The notes: generated from the sequence alone by a model not told the origin. A stretch of 64,000 bases of DNA from Starkeya sp. ORNL1 (GCF_012971745.1 NZ_CP048834.1:744001-808000); one strand, 5' to 3'. Positions 19,043 to 29,908 are shown, numbered from the stretch's first letter. Made by a program: numbers and translations.

Positions 19043-19735
19043 ATGCTCACCCGCAAACAGCATGAGCTGCTTCGCTTCATCCATGAACGGCTCAAGGAAA
19101 GCGGCGTGCCGCCCTCCTTCGAGGAGATGAAGGAAGCCCTCGATCTCCGCTCGAAATCAGGCATCCATCGCCTCATTACGGCGCTCGAAGAGCGTGGCTT
19201 CATTCGCCGCCTGCCGAATCGCGCTCGGGCGCTCGAAGTGGTGCGCCTGCCGGATAGCGTGCAGCCGATCCGCCCGTCGCGTAACTTCTCGCCGAACGTG
19301 GTCGAGGGTGGCCTCGGCCGGGTGCGCCCGCCCACAGAAGACGAGCCGTCGCGCCCGGTGCCCATCCCGGTGATGGGCCGCATCGCCGCCGGCACGCCGA
19401 TCTCCGCGATCCAGTCGCGCAGCCACACCATTTCGATGCCGCCGGAAATGCTGGCGAGTGGCGAACACTATGCGCTTGAGGTACGCGGCGATTCGATGAT
19501 CGAGGCTGGCATTCTCGACGGCGACCTCGCGCTGATCCGCAAGACCGAGACCGCGGACACGGGTGAGATCGTGGTGGCGCTGATCGATGATGAGGAAGCC
19601 ACCTTGAAGCGGTTGCGCAAGAAGGGGGCATCGGTCGCCCTCGAAGCGGCTAATCCAGCCTACGAGACCCGCATTTTCGGCCCTGACCGGGTGCGCATCC
19701 AGGGACGCCTGGTCGGCCTGTTCCGCCGTTATTGA
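19043..19735 (+). CDS. lexA: SOS repressor LexA
   Basis: 230 residues from ATG 19043, which has a GAGGGG ribosome site and gives the conserved start [20 protein letters not shown]. The N-terminal helix-turn-helix domain covers residues 1-70 ([20 protein letters not shown]). The self-cleavage bond is the Ala-Gly in [11 protein letters not shown], the catalytic Ser is in [10 protein letters not shown] and the Lys in [12 protein letters not shown]. RecA-stimulated cleavage inactivates it during DNA damage. An exact LexA box in its own upstream region shows autorepression. The last 7 bases overlap the end of the convergent comEC. Confidence 0.98.
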   Translation: MLTRKQHELLRFIHERLKESGVPPSFEEMKEALDLRSKSGIHRLITALEERGFIRRLPNRARALEVVRLPDSVQPIRPSRNFSPNVVEGGLGRVRPPTEDEPSRPVPIPVMGRIAAGTPISAIQSRSHTISMPPEMLASGEHYALEVRGDSMIEAGILDGDLALIRKTETADTGEIVVALIDDEEATLKRLRKKGASVALEAANPAYETRIFGPDRVRIQGRLVGLFRRY

Positions 19736-22044
19736 TCCGGCGCGGGCGACGCCTGCTCCGGCGACAGGGTCTCGGTATCCGCCGTGCCGGCAGGATCGAT
19801 CGGCGTGATGGGTCGTGGCGACTTTGCCGCGGCGTTCGCCAGCTTTTCACGCGGCATCGGCAGCCAAGGTCGTTCTACGCCTTCCGGGCGACCACGAACA
19901 AGTTGTGGCCCATCAGCGGCGAGATGGAGCGCTTGCGCGCCTGAGCTGCCATCCGGCGCGATCCGCACCACATAGGCCGCGCAATCCTCGGGTGGCTCGA
20001 ATGGGGTGACGAGCACGGCGGCGAGACGGCAGTCGTCGACGAGCGAATCGCGCGAGAGCGACAGGGCGGCGTTTCGCCCGTCCGTCATCGGCAGTGTACA
20101 GCCCAGCCGATCGCAAAGCGGCGCCGCCATCTGTGCGCCGGGCGCGGCGAGCGCGGCACGATCCCCCTCCGCGCCAAGCCATTGCTCGCCGGCGAAGCGG
20201 CTGGCGAGAACTGCCGTCGGACGATCCCCCATCAGGGCGAGGCGCCCATCTAGGCCCCGCACCGCCACGGTCTTTCCGGTGGCGTCGACCAGCAGATCCG
20301 GGCGGTCGGGGGACGCGCCGATCCAGAGACCCGCCGCTGCCAGCACCGGCGCGATGAGAACGAGGCGGGTGCGCAGCAGGCACAGGCAGGCCAGAGCAAG
20401 GCTGAACAGGATCAGCGTCGCCAGGGGAAACGCCGGCAGGCCGCGGTCGGCATCCGGCATGGCCGCCACCGTCGCGGCAATGTAGCTCATGCCATCTATG
20501 CCGAACCCCATGGCCGACCATGCCGGTCCGTCCCAGCCAAACGGTAGCAGCAGCGCGCCCAGCAGCCCGAACGGCATGACGATCAGCGATACCAGTGGCG
20601 CGGCGGCGAGATTGGCCAGCAGGCTGAACGGCGCGAGGCGCTGGAAATGGAAGGCGGCGTAGGGAGCTGTCGCCAGCCCGGCGACCAGCGAAGTCACGAG
20701 CAGAGCCCCGACATAGCGCAGCGCGTAGCCGCCGACCGGCGTGCTTGCACCGACCGAATTGATGAGGCGACGGCCGAACGCTTCGTGCGCGGCGACCAGC
20801 GCCAGCGTTGCGGCAAACGACATCTGCGTTCCGGGATCGAGCAGCGTCGCCGGCGCAGCGGCGAGCACGATCATGGCGGCGATGGCGAGCGTGCGCAGCG
20901 TCAGCGCCGGACGTCCGAGCATCACCCCGACAAGCACCAGCAGCGTCATCAGATAGGAGCGCTGCGTGGGCACCTCATTGCCGGACAGCACGAGATAGAA
21001 GGTCGCCGCCGCGATGGCGGGCACGGCGGCGTAGGCCTTGATCGGCCAGCGTAGTGCAAGCGCGGGCCACAGCGCCAGCAAGGCGCGCGCCAGGATGAAG
21101 GTGGTGGTGGCGACCAGCGCCATGTGCAGGCCGGAGATGGAGAGGATGTGCGAGAGGCCGGAGACGCGCATCACCTCCTCGACGCTTTCGCTCACGCCGC
21201 CACGCAATCCGGTGACAAGCGCCACCGCGATCGCCCCGGTATCGCCGGACAGGACCGCAGTGATGCGTCCGGCCATGGCGGCGCGCACTTCGTCCAACCA
21301 TGCGGCGAAACCGAGCGTGGGTGGCACGGCCACCGGCGCCGCGCTCTCCCGGGCCTTGCCGAAGGCGAAGCCGGTGGCGCCGATGCCGTCGAACCAGGCA
21401 TCGCGGCCGAAATCATAGCCGCCGGGATAGGCCGGCCCCGGCGGCGGGCCCAGCGTCGCACGGACGGTGACATGGCTGCCGACCGTAGGCGGCGTACCCG
21501 GCACGGTCACGCGCACCCGTTCGGGTCGCGGCTCGCCTGCCCGCTCCAGGGCGGTCACGCGCAGCACGATGCGTCCGTTCTGCTTGCCATCCTTGGTGCG
21601 CAGTTCCGCTCGCTCAACGAAGCCGGAGACTTCCGCCGCGACCAGCTGCGTCGGCAACACCGGATGGGCGATGCGCGCAGTGTGTAGCGTGGCAAGTGCG
21701 AAGCCGGCGGCGATGGCCGCCAGTCCGGCCAGCAGGTGGAAGGCAACGGCCCGACTCCGTACCGCAAGGGCGAGGGCCATGAGCAGTGCTGTAAGCGCTG
21801 AGGCCGCTATCGTCGACGGCTCGCGAGCAGCGCCAAAATAGAGGCCGACGCCGATGGCAAAGGCGACCGGAAGCCAGAGGAAACCGCGTCGCTCGCCAAC
21901 CTCCCGCGCCAGATCGAGCGCGAGTCCTGCCCCCAGCTTGCGCAAGCCCGGCAGGCCCGGAGCGAGTATCGGCCCCGCGAGTGGGCGTACTGCAGCAATC
22001 GCGCGTGACCGCGCGCCATGCTGCCGCCCTTGCTCATCAACCAT
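19729..22044 (-). CDS. comEC: ComEC/Rec2-family membrane protein (DNA uptake channel-like)
   Basis: 771 residues. The N-terminal part has several membrane helices and a DUF4131-like soluble insert with [20 protein letters not shown] and [19 protein letters not shown]. The central Competence domain shows [40 protein letters not shown] and many membrane segments. ComEC forms the inner-membrane channel for transforming DNA. The C-terminal 200 residues do not show the HxHxDH metal motif of the metallo-beta-lactamase domain found in Gram-positive ComEC; a degenerate domain stands there instead. Convergent with lexA by a 7-base overlap. Whether this organism is competent is unknown. Confidence 0.9.
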   Translation of the reverse strand: MVDEQGRQHGARSRAIAAVRPLAGPILAPGLPGLRKLGAGLALDLAREVGERRGFLWLPVAFAIGVGLYFGAAREPSTIAASALTALLMALALAVRSRAVAFHLLAGLAAIAAGFALATLHTARIAHPVLPTQLVAAEVSGFVERAELRTKDGKQNGRIVLRVTALERAGEPRPERVRVTVPGTPPTVGSHVTVRATLGPPPGPAYPGGYDFGRDAWFDGIGATGFAFGKARESAAPVAVPPTLGFAAWLDEVRAAMAGRITAVLSGDTGAIAVALVTGLRGGVSESVEEVMRVSGLSHILSISGLHMALVATTTFILARALLALWPALALRWPIKAYAAVPAIAAATFYLVLSGNEVPTQRSYLMTLLVLVGVMLGRPALTLRTLAIAAMIVLAAAPATLLDPGTQMSFAATLALVAAHEAFGRRLINSVGASTPVGGYALRYVGALLVTSLVAGLATAPYAAFHFQRLAPFSLLANLAAAPLVSLIVMPFGLLGALLLPFGWDGPAWSAMGFGIDGMSYIAATVAAMPDADRGLPAFPLATLILFSLALACLCLLRTRLVLIAPVLAAAGLWIGASPDRPDLLVDATGKTVAVRGLDGRLALMGDRPTAVLASRFAGEQWLGAEGDRAALAAPGAQMAAPLCDRLGCTLPMTDGRNAALSLSRDSLVDDCRLAAVLVTPFEPPEDCAAYVVRIAPDGSSGAQALHLAADGPQLVRGRPEGVERPWLPMPREKLANAAAKSPRPITPIDPAGTADTETLSPEQASPAPDQ

Positions 22045-22220
22045 TCCCCTGCCCCCGACCGGCTCGCCAAATTCGCGTCTAATCCTTGGATTATCCGGTC
22101 GTCCGCCCGATTTTGCCTGCCTAGCGACCTATGCTACACGCAGCGCGCCCGCTCACCAGCCAATTGCCGGCCTGTTCGCGTATCCAATTTGCCGAACCGC
22201 CGCAGTGAGATCTAGCTTTC

Positions 22221-23657
22221 ATGTCAGAGACCGTCGTCACCCGCTTCGCCCCTTCGCCGACCGGCTTCCTGCACATTGGCGGCGCCCGTACCGCGCTGTT
22301 CAACTGGCTCTATGCGCGGGCGAAGGGCGGCAAGATGCTGCTGCGCATCGAGGACACCGACCGCCAGCGCTCCACGCCCGAGGCCATCGACGCCATTCTC
22401 GACGGCCTCTCCTGGCTCGGCATCGATTGGTCCGGCGACGTCGTCTACCAGTTCGCCCGCGCCGAGCGGCACCGCGCGGCGGTAGACCGCATGCTGGCCG
22501 ACGGGCGTGCCTATCGCTGCTATGCGACGAGTGCCGAGCTCGAGGAGATGCGCGAGACCGCGCGCCGCGAAGGCCGGGCGCCGCGCTATGACGGCCGCTG
22601 GCGCGACCGCGACCCCTCCGAGGCGCCCGCCGACCGGCTGCCGGCCATCCGCCTCAGGGCGCCGACCGAGGGCGAGACGGTGATCGACGACCTGGTGCAG
22701 GGTCGCGTGGTGTTCGCCAACAAGGATCTCGACGATCTTGTGCTGCTGCGCTCGGACGACACGCCGACCTATATGCTCTCGGTGGTGGTCGACGACCACG
22801 ACATGGCTATCACCCACATCATCCGCGGCGACGACCATCTCACCAATGCTGCCCGTCAGGCGCAGATCTATGCGGCGCTCGGCTGGAGCGTGCCGAAGAT
22901 GGCGCATATCCCGCTCATCCACGGGCCGGACGGCGCCAAGCTCTCCAAGCGCCATGGCGCGCTCGGCGTTGATGCCTATCGCGCCATGGGCTACCTGCCC
23001 GAGGCGCTGCGCAATTACTTGGTGCGCCTCGGCTGGAGCCATGGCGACCAGGAGATCTTCTCCACCGACGAGATGAGCCGCCTGTTCGACCTCGACAAGG
23101 TGGGCCGCTCGGCGGCTCGGTTCGACTTCGCCAAGCTTGAGAATTTGAACGGCGTTTATATGCGTGCAACGCCGGACGATCAGCTGATGTCTGCGCTGGA
23201 CGCAGTGCTGCCTCACCTGCCGAACGGCGCCAGCGTCGCCGCCAAGCTCACGCCCGGCAAGCGCGCGCAACTGCTGGAGGCGATGCCCGGCCTGAAGGAG
23301 CGCGCCAAGACGCTGGTCGAGCTGATCGACAGCGCCGCCTACATCATCGAGGACCGACCGGTCGCGATCGACGACAAGGCGCGCGCTCTGCTCACCACCG
23401 AGGCGAGGTCGCTGCTCGCCAAGGCGCGCGCCGCGCTGGCACAAGTCGAGGATTGGTCGGCCTCCAGCACCGAGACCGCGGTGCGGGCGGTAGCCGAGGA
23501 GGGGGGCATCAAGCTCGGCGCACTGGCCCAGCCGATGCGCGCGGCGATCACCGGGCGCACCTCGTCGCCCGGCATTTTCGACGTGCTGGCCGTGCTCGGG
23601 AAGGACGAGAGCCTCGCCCGGCTCGCCGACCAGAGCGGTGTTGCGGCCGCCGCTTGA
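22221..23657 (+). CDS. gltX: glutamyl-tRNA synthetase
   Basis: 478 residues, class I synthetase of the usual bacterial size, charging tRNA-Glu (and in many alphaproteobacteria also tRNA-Gln for amidotransfer). HIGH motif: [18 protein letters not shown] at about residue 17. KMSKS motif: [13 protein letters not shown]. The zinc-site region is replaced by [20 protein letters not shown] and has only one obvious Cys. The C-terminal anticodon-binding helices end in [20 protein letters not shown] and [14 protein letters not shown]. The start [20 protein letters not shown] is well conserved. It is followed by gltA after 250 bases on the same strand. Confidence 0.97.
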   Translation: MSETVVTRFAPSPTGFLHIGGARTALFNWLYARAKGGKMLLRIEDTDRQRSTPEAIDAILDGLSWLGIDWSGDVVYQFARAERHRAAVDRMLADGRAYRCYATSAELEEMRETARREGRAPRYDGRWRDRDPSEAPADRLPAIRLRAPTEGETVIDDLVQGRVVFANKDLDDLVLLRSDDTPTYMLSVVVDDHDMAITHIIRGDDHLTNAARQAQIYAALGWSVPKMAHIPLIHGPDGAKLSKRHGALGVDAYRAMGYLPEALRNYLVRLGWSHGDQEIFSTDEMSRLFDLDKVGRSAARFDFAKLENLNGVYMRATPDDQLMSALDAVLPHLPNGASVAAKLTPGKRAQLLEAMPGLKERAKTLVELIDSAAYIIEDRPVAIDDKARALLTTEARSLLAKARAALAQVEDWSASSTETAVRAVAEEGGIKLGALAQPMRAAITGRTSSPGIFDVLAVLGKDESLARLADQSGVAAAA

Positions 23658-23907
23658 GCTCGCGCAAGGTGAGCTTTGTGCGAGCGCGAACGCGGGAAAT
23701 CGACGGCAAACCCGAGGGTTGCCTTGGCGCGCAATACCACGCCCGCTGCGCTTGCGAGCACTAGCCGAAAGAGCTACGACTTTAATAATCCGCGCCGAGA
23801 CGGGACATTTTGATGCACCCGCAGCTGGCCGCGCAGGCCGTGACGGATGACGCGACACCGTCACGCATTCGCATTAAATCGGTTCATCGATTTCAGGGAG
23901 ATCCCGT

Positions 23908-25215
23908 ATGGACGCCATAAGTTCCTCGGCGAAAAATGCCACGCTCACGATCGGCAATCAGAGCTGGGATCTGCCTATCCTGCCGGGGACCATTGGTCCG
24001 GACGTCATCGACATCGGTAAGCTCTACGCCCAGACGGGCATGTTCACCTACGATCCGGGTTTTACCTCGACCGCCGCCTGCGAAAGCCAGATCACCTATA
24101 TCGACGGCGATGCCGGCCTGCTCGTCTATCGCGGCTATCCGATCGAGCAGCTCGCCGAGCACGGCGACTTCCTCGAGACCTGCTACCTGCTGCTGTACGG
24201 GGAATTGCCGACCGCGGCGCAGAAAGCCGATTTCGATTACCGCGTCACGCGCCACACCATGGTGCACGAGCAGATGAGCCGGTTCTTCCACGGCTTCCGC
24301 CGCGACGCCCACCCGATGGCGGTGATGGTGGCCTCGGTCGGCGCGCTCTCGGCCTTCTATCATGACAGCACCGACATCTCCGATCCGCAGCAGCGGATGA
24401 TCGCGTCGATTCGCATGATCGCGAAGATGCCGACGCTGGCGGCGATGGCTTATAAGTATACCATCGGCCAGCCTTTCGTGTATCCGCAGAACGACCTCGA
24501 CTACGCCTCGAACTTCCTGCGCATGTGCTTCTCGGTGCCGTGCGAGGAATACAAGGCGAACCCGATCCTCTCCCGCGCCATCGACCGCATCTTCATCCTG
24601 CACGCCGATCACGAGCAGAACGCCTCGACCTCGACGGTGCGGCTCGCCGGCTCCTCGGGCGCCAATCCATTCGCCTGCATCGCCGCCGGCATTGCCTGCC
24701 TGTGGGGGCCGGCGCATGGTGGTGCCAACGAGGCGGCGCTGAAGATGCTGGGTGAGATCGGCTCGGTCGATCGCATCCCGGAATACATCAAGCGCGCCAA
24801 GGACAAGAACGATCCGTTCCGCCTGATGGGTTTCGGTCACCGGGTCTACAAGAACTACGATCCGCGTGCCAAGATCATGCAGCGGACCTGCCACGAGGTG
24901 CTCGGCGAACTCGGCATCAAGGACGATCCGCTGCTCGACATCGCCATTGAGCTGGAGCGCATCGCGCTGCAGGACGAATATTTCGTCGAGCGCAAGCTGT
25001 ATCCGAACATCGATTTCTATTCCGGCATCACGCTGCGCGCGCTCGGCTTCCCGACCTCGATGTTCACCGTGCTGTTCGCCCTCGCCCGCACCGTGGGCTG
25101 GATCGGCCAGTGGAAGGAAATGATCGAGGATCCGGGCCAGCGCATCGGCCGTCCCCGCCAGCTCTATACCGGCGCCACCCAGCGCGACTACGTGCCGATG
25201 GCACGCCGGAAATGA
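23908..25215 (+). CDS. gltA: citrate synthase (type II)
   Basis: 435 residues, the length of the hexameric NADH-sensitive Gram-negative type. It condenses acetyl-CoA and oxaloacetate. The N-terminal beta-strand extension ([20 protein letters not shown]) is the regulatory domain of this type. Catalytic His residues lie in [16 protein letters not shown] and [16 protein letters not shown], and the catalytic Asp in the region [16 protein letters not shown]. The body motif [18 protein letters not shown] is conserved. A clear GC stem and U-run terminator follows. The 250-base gap upstream holds the palindrome AAATCGGTTCATCGATTT (23876-23893), close to the ribosome site. Confidence 0.98.
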   Translation: MDAISSSAKNATLTIGNQSWDLPILPGTIGPDVIDIGKLYAQTGMFTYDPGFTSTAACESQITYIDGDAGLLVYRGYPIEQLAEHGDFLETCYLLLYGELPTAAQKADFDYRVTRHTMVHEQMSRFFHGFRRDAHPMAVMVASVGALSAFYHDSTDISDPQQRMIASIRMIAKMPTLAAMAYKYTIGQPFVYPQNDLDYASNFLRMCFSVPCEEYKANPILSRAIDRIFILHADHEQNASTSTVRLAGSSGANPFACIAAGIACLWGPAHGGANEAALKMLGEIGSVDRIPEYIKRAKDKNDPFRLMGFGHRVYKNYDPRAKIMQRTCHEVLGELGIKDDPLLDIAIELERIALQDEYFVERKLYPNIDFYSGITLRALGFPTSMFTVLFALARTVGWIGQWKEMIEDPGQRIGRPRQLYTGATQRDYVPMARRK

Positions 25216-25245
25216 TGAACCGCTGAGGCGGTATCGACCAACGAG

Positions 25246-25280
25246 AAAGCCCCGGGACGCTGTCCCGGGGTTTTTGTTTT
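25246..25280 (+). terminator. Rho-independent terminator of gltA
   Basis: CCCCGGGA and TCCCGGGG form an 8-bp stem around loop CGCTG, extended by AAAG opposite the T-run; TTTTTGTTTTT follows. It begins 30 bases after the gltA stop. Confidence 0.93.
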
Positions 25281-25301
25281 TGGATGGCTTGGAGCGCCGC
25301 T

Positions 25302-25413
25302 CTGCGTGAGCTCCTTCGAGGCTCGCTGCGCTCGCACCTCAGGATGACATGGTTACAAAAGCAACGTTATCCTGAGGTGCCCGGCAAGCCGGGCCTCGAA
25401 GGAGCTCACGCAG
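25302..25413. repeat. intergenic inverted repeat that runs into the lpxB 3' end
   Basis: A 21-bp perfect inverted repeat (CTGCGTGAGCTCCTTCGAGGC at 25302-25322, its complement at 25393-25413) contains an inner pair, CACCTCAGGAT and ATCCTGAGGTG. The right arm includes the last codons and stop of lpxB (Arg-Ser-Ala-stop). Elements with CCTCAGGATGA and CTTCGAGGC are abundant in Bradyrhizobium-type genomes. Confidence 0.8.
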
Positions 25414-26584
25414 AACGCCGTTCCCCAACCACATCCAGCACGACCTGGGCCGCGCGCTGCGCCGGTGTCTTGCCGTCGACTTTGAGAATCTCGCGCAGCC
25501 GCCTGAAGCCATTGAGCTGGCGCTCACGTGCCGGCCCCTCATTCATCGCTGCCTCTAGCGCCGCGGCAAGCTTTCCCGGGACGCAGTCGGTCTGCAAGAA
25601 TTCCGGCACCACATCCTCGCCAAGGATGCGGTTGGTGAGGATGATCGAGGTGCCGCTGAGCAGGATCGGCGCCAGCCAGGCCTCGATGGTGTGCACCTTA
25701 TAGGCTGCGACGGTCGGCACGCCGGCGAGCGCCAGTTCCAGCGTCACCGTTCCGGAAGCCGCGAGCGCTGCCCGTGCCCGCCGGAAGGCGGCCTGCTTTT
25801 CCCCCTCGTCCGTGATGATGCGCGGCTGCACCGGCCACCCGGCGGTGATCGCTCTCACCTCCGCCTCGCGACGCGGCAATGTCGGCAATGCGAGCTCGAA
25901 ATCCCGACCGGAGGCGCGCAGATGTGCGAACGCCGCGCCGAAATCAGCGCCAAGCCGCGCAAGCTCCGAGCGCCGCGAGCCGGGCAATGCGAGGAGCAGC
26001 GGCGGCTCTGCGGCGCGTCGGGCCGCATCGCCCGCGTCGGGGGTCAGCCGGTCGAGTACGCCGAGCAACGGGTGGCCGACATAAGTGGTCGGCGGGCCGC
26101 CGAGCCGGGCCATGGCTTCGGGCTCGAATGGCAGCAGCGCCAGCACATGGTCTGTATAAGGCCGCATCGCCTTGGCCCGGCCGGGTCGCCAGACCCATAC
26201 GGTCGGCGCGACATATTTCACGACCGGCAGATCCGGCAACCGGGCGCGCACCCGAGCCGCGACACGGTGGTTGAAGTCCGGCGCATCGACCAGCACCAGC
26301 ACGTCCGGCGGCTCCTTGAGGATCGCGCGGACCGTCTCGCCCATGCGCCGCAAGATGCGCGGCAGCCCGGCAATCACCTGGCCGAAGCCGATAGCGGTGA
26401 TGTCGTCCATCGGAAACAGGCTCACGAGGCCTGCCGCCTCCATGCGCGGCCCGCCGACGCCGCGAAAATGAACCGCGCCATTGAGCGTCTGTCCCAATTC
26501 CCGCATGAAGGCCGAGGCGAGCACGTCACCGGATTCCTCGCCGGCGACCACGAAGACGTCGAGCGGACGGGAGCGCGGGCTCAT
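25406..26584 (-). CDS. lpxB: lipid-A-disaccharide synthase
   Basis: 392 residues, GT19 family. It joins UDP-2,3-diacylglucosamine and lipid X to make the tetraacyl disaccharide precursor of lipid A, at the inner face of the inner membrane. Seen: the N-terminal FVVAGEESGDVLASAFMREL, FRGVGGPRMEAAGL, VLVDAPDFNHRVA, the conserved VKYVAPTVWVWRPGRAKAM, and LLALPGSRRSELARL with the C-terminal AYKVHTIEAWLAPILLSG. It is last in the lpxD-fabZ-lpxA-lpxI-lpxB run, and its start overlaps the lpxI stop by 4 bases. The C-terminal residues are encoded inside an intergenic-type repeat. Confidence 0.97.
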   Translation of the reverse strand: MSPRSRPLDVFVVAGEESGDVLASAFMRELGQTLNGAVHFRGVGGPRMEAAGLVSLFPMDDITAIGFGQVIAGLPRILRRMGETVRAILKEPPDVLVLVDAPDFNHRVAARVRARLPDLPVVKYVAPTVWVWRPGRAKAMRPYTDHVLALLPFEPEAMARLGGPPTTYVGHPLLGVLDRLTPDAGDAARRAAEPPLLLALPGSRRSELARLGADFGAAFAHLRASGRDFELALPTLPRREAEVRAITAGWPVQPRIITDEGEKQAAFRRARAALAASGTVTLELALAGVPTVAAYKVHTIEAWLAPILLSGTSIILTNRILGEDVVPEFLQTDCVPGKLAAALEAAMNEGPARERQLNGFRRLREILKVDGKTPAQRAAQVVLDVVGERRSA

Positions 26585-27432
26585 GATGTCAGGCTTACCG
26601 GCGGGAGGCCGACCAGGAAGACGCCGGCCGCATCTGCGGCGCGCACCAGTTCCGCCGTGTCGGTGACGATGACGCCACCCGCTTCGACCGCGATGCCGGC
26701 GAGCCCAGCCTTAGCGACGCCTTCGACGGTGCGCGGGCCGAGCGAGGGCAGATCGAACCGCCGGTCCTGGCCGCGCTTCGGCAGCTTCACCAAAACGCCG
26801 CGGCCAAGCGGTGTCTTGAGCCGGCCGATGGTGCGCAACTCGGCGCAGCGCGCCAGCATCAGGTCGGTGCCTTCCGCCGCTTCAACCGCCACGACGTGGC
26901 CATTGATGACGACCACGGCCTGGCCGATGTCGAATGGGCTCAACGCCTCCAGCGCCTGCTGACCTACAGCGATGTCGGCACTGTCATCCGCGCTCGGACG
27001 GGCACCGGCAAGGCTCCCCGCCGGAGCGAGAATGCCGGGCGCGACCTCGTGCGCGCCGAGCAGGCGGAAGCCTTCCTCCTCGAACAATTGGCCGACGCTG
27101 GACAGCAGATGATTGTCGCCGCCGCGCAGCATGCCGAACACCCGCGGCAGGCGCCGGAGTCCGGCCAGATCGAGCCTGAGGTCGCGGATGCGCGGGCGCA
27201 GCACCGTGCCGATGAAGACGACATCGCGGCAGCCATGGCGGCGCAACTCGGTGGTGAGCCGGCCGAACTGGCCGAGATGAACCCAGGCATGCGGCCAGGC
27301 TTCGATCTCCTCGCCGGCGAAGCCGCGCAGCGGGAACATCACCACGCGCCGGCCAGCCATCTCCGCGGCACGGGCGACCGCGGGCGGGAAAGCGCCGCCG
27401 CCGCAGACGATGGCAAGCGGCGCGTCGTCCAT
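26581..27432 (-). CDS. lpxI: UDP-2,3-diacylglucosamine diphosphatase LpxI (DUF1009)
   Basis: 283 residues from ATG 27432. An upstream in-frame ATG at 27471 would lie inside lpxA; GAGGCGG precedes the chosen start. LpxI cleaves UDP-2,3-diacylglucosamine to lipid X and UMP and replaces LpxH in alphaproteobacteria. Motifs: LAIVCGGGAFPPAVARAAEM at the N-terminus, then HLGQFGRLTTELRRHGCRDV, FEEEGFRLLGAHEVAPGILA, DIGQAVVVINGHVVAVEAAE and GTDLMLAR. The catalytic region is RFDLPSLGPRTVEG. Position between lpxA and lpxB is the standard one for this enzyme. Confidence 0.96.
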   Translation of the reverse strand: MDDAPLAIVCGGGAFPPAVARAAEMAGRRVVMFPLRGFAGEEIEAWPHAWVHLGQFGRLTTELRRHGCRDVVFIGTVLRPRIRDLRLDLAGLRRLPRVFGMLRGGDNHLLSSVGQLFEEEGFRLLGAHEVAPGILAPAGSLAGARPSADDSADIAVGQQALEALSPFDIGQAVVVINGHVVAVEAAEGTDLMLARCAELRTIGRLKTPLGRGVLVKLPKRGQDRRFDLPSLGPRTVEGVAKAGLAGIAVEAGGVIVTDTAELVRAADAAGVFLVGLPPVSLTS

Positions 27433-27442
27433 TGGCGCCGCC

Positions 27443-28264
27443 TCAGGCGGCTTCGTCGACGGCGCTGCCATTATCTGCATCATGCGGCACCGTGATCCGA
27501 CGCTTGCCGGCGCTGCGCACGAACTCAACGATGCGCAGCACATTGGCGTCGTCGACGTAGCGCTGCGCCACCCGATCGACCCGCTCACCGAGCGTGCTGC
27601 CGCCATAGAAGATCTCGCGATAGGCGGCGCGCAGCGCGTGGATCTGCGGACGGGTGAAGCCGCGGCGCTTGAGACCGATGATGTTCAGCCCGCCGAGGCC
27701 CGGGCGTCCCTCCACCACGGCGCCAAACGGGATGAGGTCATGGCGCAGGCCGCACATGCCGCCGACGATGCACTGCTCGCCGATGCGCACGAACTGGTGC
27801 ACGGCCGAGAGCCCGCCGATGAAGACGTTGTCGCCGACGGTGACATGGCCGGCGAGCGTCGCGTTATTGGCGAACACCGCATTGTCGCCGACCGAGCAAT
27901 CATGCGCGATATGCGTGCCGACCATGAAGAAGCCGCCGCTGCCGACGCGGGTCTCCATATGGCCACCGGCAGTGCCGATATTCATCGTCACATGCTCGCG
28001 AATGATGCATTTATCGCCAATGACGAGCCGGCTCGGCTCGCCCTTGTAATGCACCGATTGCGGCGGGGTGCCGAGCGCGGCGAACGGATAGACCACCGTC
28101 CCCTCCCCGATCTCGGTATGGCCGGCGACCACGACATGGGAGATCAGCCGGACGCCGGCATGCAGCGTCGCATCGGGACCGACCGTGCAGAACGGCCCGA
28201 TCTCGACATCATCAGCAAGGTTGGCGCCGCTCTCGACGCGGGCGGTCGGATCTATGCGTGGCAT
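27443..28264 (-). CDS. lpxA: UDP-N-acetylglucosamine O-acyltransferase
   Basis: 273 residues from ATG 28264, one base after the fabZ stop (TGAGATG). LpxA transfers a 3-hydroxyacyl chain from acyl carrier protein to UDP-GlcNAc, the first step of lipid A synthesis. The left-handed beta-helix repeats occupy residues 5-190 (IGPFCTVGPDATLHAGVRL, GDKCIIREHVTMNIGTAGG). The catalytic His is expected in GTHIAHDCSVGDNAVFANN; GLRHDLIPFGAVVEGRPGLG is also conserved. The C-terminal helical domain ends in an acidic-alanine tail. Confidence 0.97.
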   Translation of the reverse strand: MPRIDPTARVESGANLADDVEIGPFCTVGPDATLHAGVRLISHVVVAGHTEIGEGTVVYPFAALGTPPQSVHYKGEPSRLVIGDKCIIREHVTMNIGTAGGHMETRVGSGGFFMVGTHIAHDCSVGDNAVFANNATLAGHVTVGDNVFIGGLSAVHQFVRIGEQCIVGGMCGLRHDLIPFGAVVEGRPGLGGLNIIGLKRRGFTRPQIHALRAAYREIFYGGSTLGERVDRVAQRYVDDANVLRIVEFVRSAGKRRITVPHDADNGSAVDEAA

Positions 28265-28265
28265 C

Positions 28266-28760
28266 TCAATCCTGTGCAATCATGGCGCCGACCTCAGCCT
28301 CGGCGACGAGTTGGCCGTCGACCTTGGCTTCGCCGCGGAACCACCACATGTTCCGGCGCTTGGTGATCTGCGTCATGTGGTACTCGAGCACGTCACCCGG
28401 CACCACCGGCCTGCGGAACTTCGCCTTGTCGATGGTCATGAAATAGACCCGCTTCGGGCTGGCATCGCCGGGCCGGCCGAGGATGCAGATGGTGCCGGCG
28501 GTCTGTGCCATGCCTTCCAGGATCAGCACGCCCGGCATCACCGGCTGGTCCGGGAAATGGCCCTGGAAATGCGGCTCATTGGCGGTGACGTTCTTGATGC
28601 CGATCGCCCGCTTGTCACCGTCGATACCGATGATGCGGTCGATCATCAGGAACGGATAGCGATGAGGCAGCGCGGCCAATATGCGCTGGATGTCGGCCGA
28701 ACCCAGAGTGCCGGCATCAACCTTGGCCGCGGCATCGGTGGTCGTCGCAGTCTCGTTCAT
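28266..28760 (-). CDS. fabZ: 3-hydroxyacyl-ACP dehydratase
   Basis: 164 residues, hot-dog fold. It dehydrates 3-hydroxyacyl-ACP in fatty acid elongation and thereby balances acyl supply between membrane lipid and lipid A. The catalytic His is in [17 protein letters not shown] and the Glu in [20 protein letters not shown] (listed in two pieces of the conserved core). The N-terminal extension of about 25 residues rich in Ala/Thr/Asp is common in Hyphomicrobiales. It overlaps lpxD by 4 bases upstream and abuts lpxA downstream, so lpxD, fabZ and lpxA should be translationally coupled. Confidence 0.97.
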   Translation of the reverse strand: MNETATTTDAAAKVDAGTLGSADIQRILAALPHRYPFLMIDRIIGIDGDKRAIGIKNVTANEPHFQGHFPDQPVMPGVLILEGMAQTAGTICILGRPGDASPKRVYFMTIDKAKFRRPVVPGDVLEYHMTQITKRRNMWWFRGEAKVDGQLVAEAEVGAMIAQD

Positions 28761-29833
28761 TCGGTCTCACGTCCTTCCTGACCGGGCCCAGCCTCGCGTC
28801 CCGCGCGGCCGAGGCGCTGTACTGCCATAACCTCACGGAACCATTCGCGCATCGGCTTGGCCGGCGAGCCGCCCCATTGCACGCCGGGCGGCACGTCGTG
28901 CTTGACGTTGCTCGTGGCGGCGATCTGCGAACCAGTGCCAATAGTGACATGGCCGATGACGCCGACCTGACCGCCCAGCACCACATAATCACCCAGCGTC
29001 GCGCTGCCGGCGATGCCGGTCTGGGAGACGACGATGCAGTGCCGGCCAATGACGACGTTGTGCGCGATTTGCACCAGATTGTCGATCTTGGTGCCCTCGC
29101 CGATCACGGTATCGCGGATGCCGCCGCGGTCGATCGTGGTGCTGGCGCCGATCTCGACATCATCCTGAAGCACGACGCGACCGACTTGCGGGACCTTCAT
29201 GTGGCCTCCGGCGCTGCTCAGATAGCCGAAGCCGTCCTGGCCGATTCGAGCGCCGGGATGAATAATGACGCCATTGCCGAGCAGCGCGTGCAGGAGTGTC
29301 GCGCCGGCGCCGATGGCGCAGTCGCGCCCTATGCGCACGCCGGGACCGATGATCGCGCCGGCGGCAATGACGGTGCCGGCGCCAATCTCCGCACCCGGCC
29401 CGACCACCGCGCCGGGATCGAGGGTGACATCATCCTCGAGACGGGCCTGCGGATGCACGAAAGCCCCCGCGGCGACTCCCTTGTGGCCGAACACGGAGCC
29501 GGGCCGCAGCGTATCGCGGTAGAAATGACGGGTGACGGTGACGAAGGCGGCATAGGGCTTCGGCACCGCCAGCACCACCGTGCCTGCCGGCGCATAACCC
29601 GCGAAACGCTCGCTGGTGAGGCATACGCCCGCGCGCGTAGCCTGGAACTGCGGCACGTAGCGCATGGCATCGAGGAAGCTGAGTTCTTCAGGCCCGGCGC
29701 GGTCAAGCGGCGCCACGGCATGGATCGTACGCGATTGCACGGCCGGATCGGCGGGCGCGGCGATGCCGGCAAGCGCACAGATGTCGGCAACGCTCAGCGG
29801 CGCACGCGCCGATATGAAGACGGGATCGCTCAT
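28757..29833 (-). CDS. lpxD: UDP-3-O-acylglucosamine N-acyltransferase
   Basis: 358 residues. LpxD adds the second 3-hydroxyacyl chain (N-linked) in lipid A synthesis. An N-terminal uridine-binding domain (residues 1-110, [20 protein letters not shown]) precedes a long left-handed beta helix of hexapeptide repeats ([40 protein letters not shown]). The catalytic His is expected in [14 protein letters not shown] and the late [15 protein letters not shown] is typical. The C-terminal helix is rich in Arg/Glu/Gly. It follows bamA after 101 bases that contain a terminator-like hairpin, so expression of the lpx group may be partly independent of bamA. Confidence 0.97.
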   Translation of the reverse strand: MSDPVFISARAPLSVADICALAGIAAPADPAVQSRTIHAVAPLDRAGPEELSFLDAMRYVPQFQATRAGVCLTSERFAGYAPAGTVVLAVPKPYAAFVTVTRHFYRDTLRPGSVFGHKGVAAGAFVHPQARLEDDVTLDPGAVVGPGAEIGAGTVIAAGAIIGPGVRIGRDCAIGAGATLLHALLGNGVIIHPGARIGQDGFGYLSSAGGHMKVPQVGRVVLQDDVEIGASTTIDRGGIRDTVIGEGTKIDNLVQIAHNVVIGRHCIVVSQTGIAGSATLGDYVVLGGQVGVIGHVTIGTGSQIAATSNVKHDVPPGVQWGGSPAKPMREWFREVMAVQRLGRAGREAGPGQEGRETE

Positions 29834-29882
29834 CCGAAATGCCAGACCGACCTCAGGACACGGGCGGTCACCTTAAACGAAC

Positions 29883-29908
29883 CGACGGCCCGGTGAACCG
29901 GGCCGTCG
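29883..29908 (-). terminator. hairpin between bamA and lpxD (terminator or attenuator)
   Basis: CGACGGCCCGG and CCGGGCCGTCG form an 11-bp perfect stem with a four-base loop. On the minus strand it is followed by GTTCGTTTAAGG, a poor U-tract, so read-through into lpxD is likely partial. Confidence 0.7.

Noticed and set aside
23876..23893. Palindrome AAATCG-GTTCAT-CGATTT near the gltA start as an operator
   Set aside because: It is short and abuts the ribosome site; without conservation data it cannot be distinguished from chance, so it is only mentioned under gltA.
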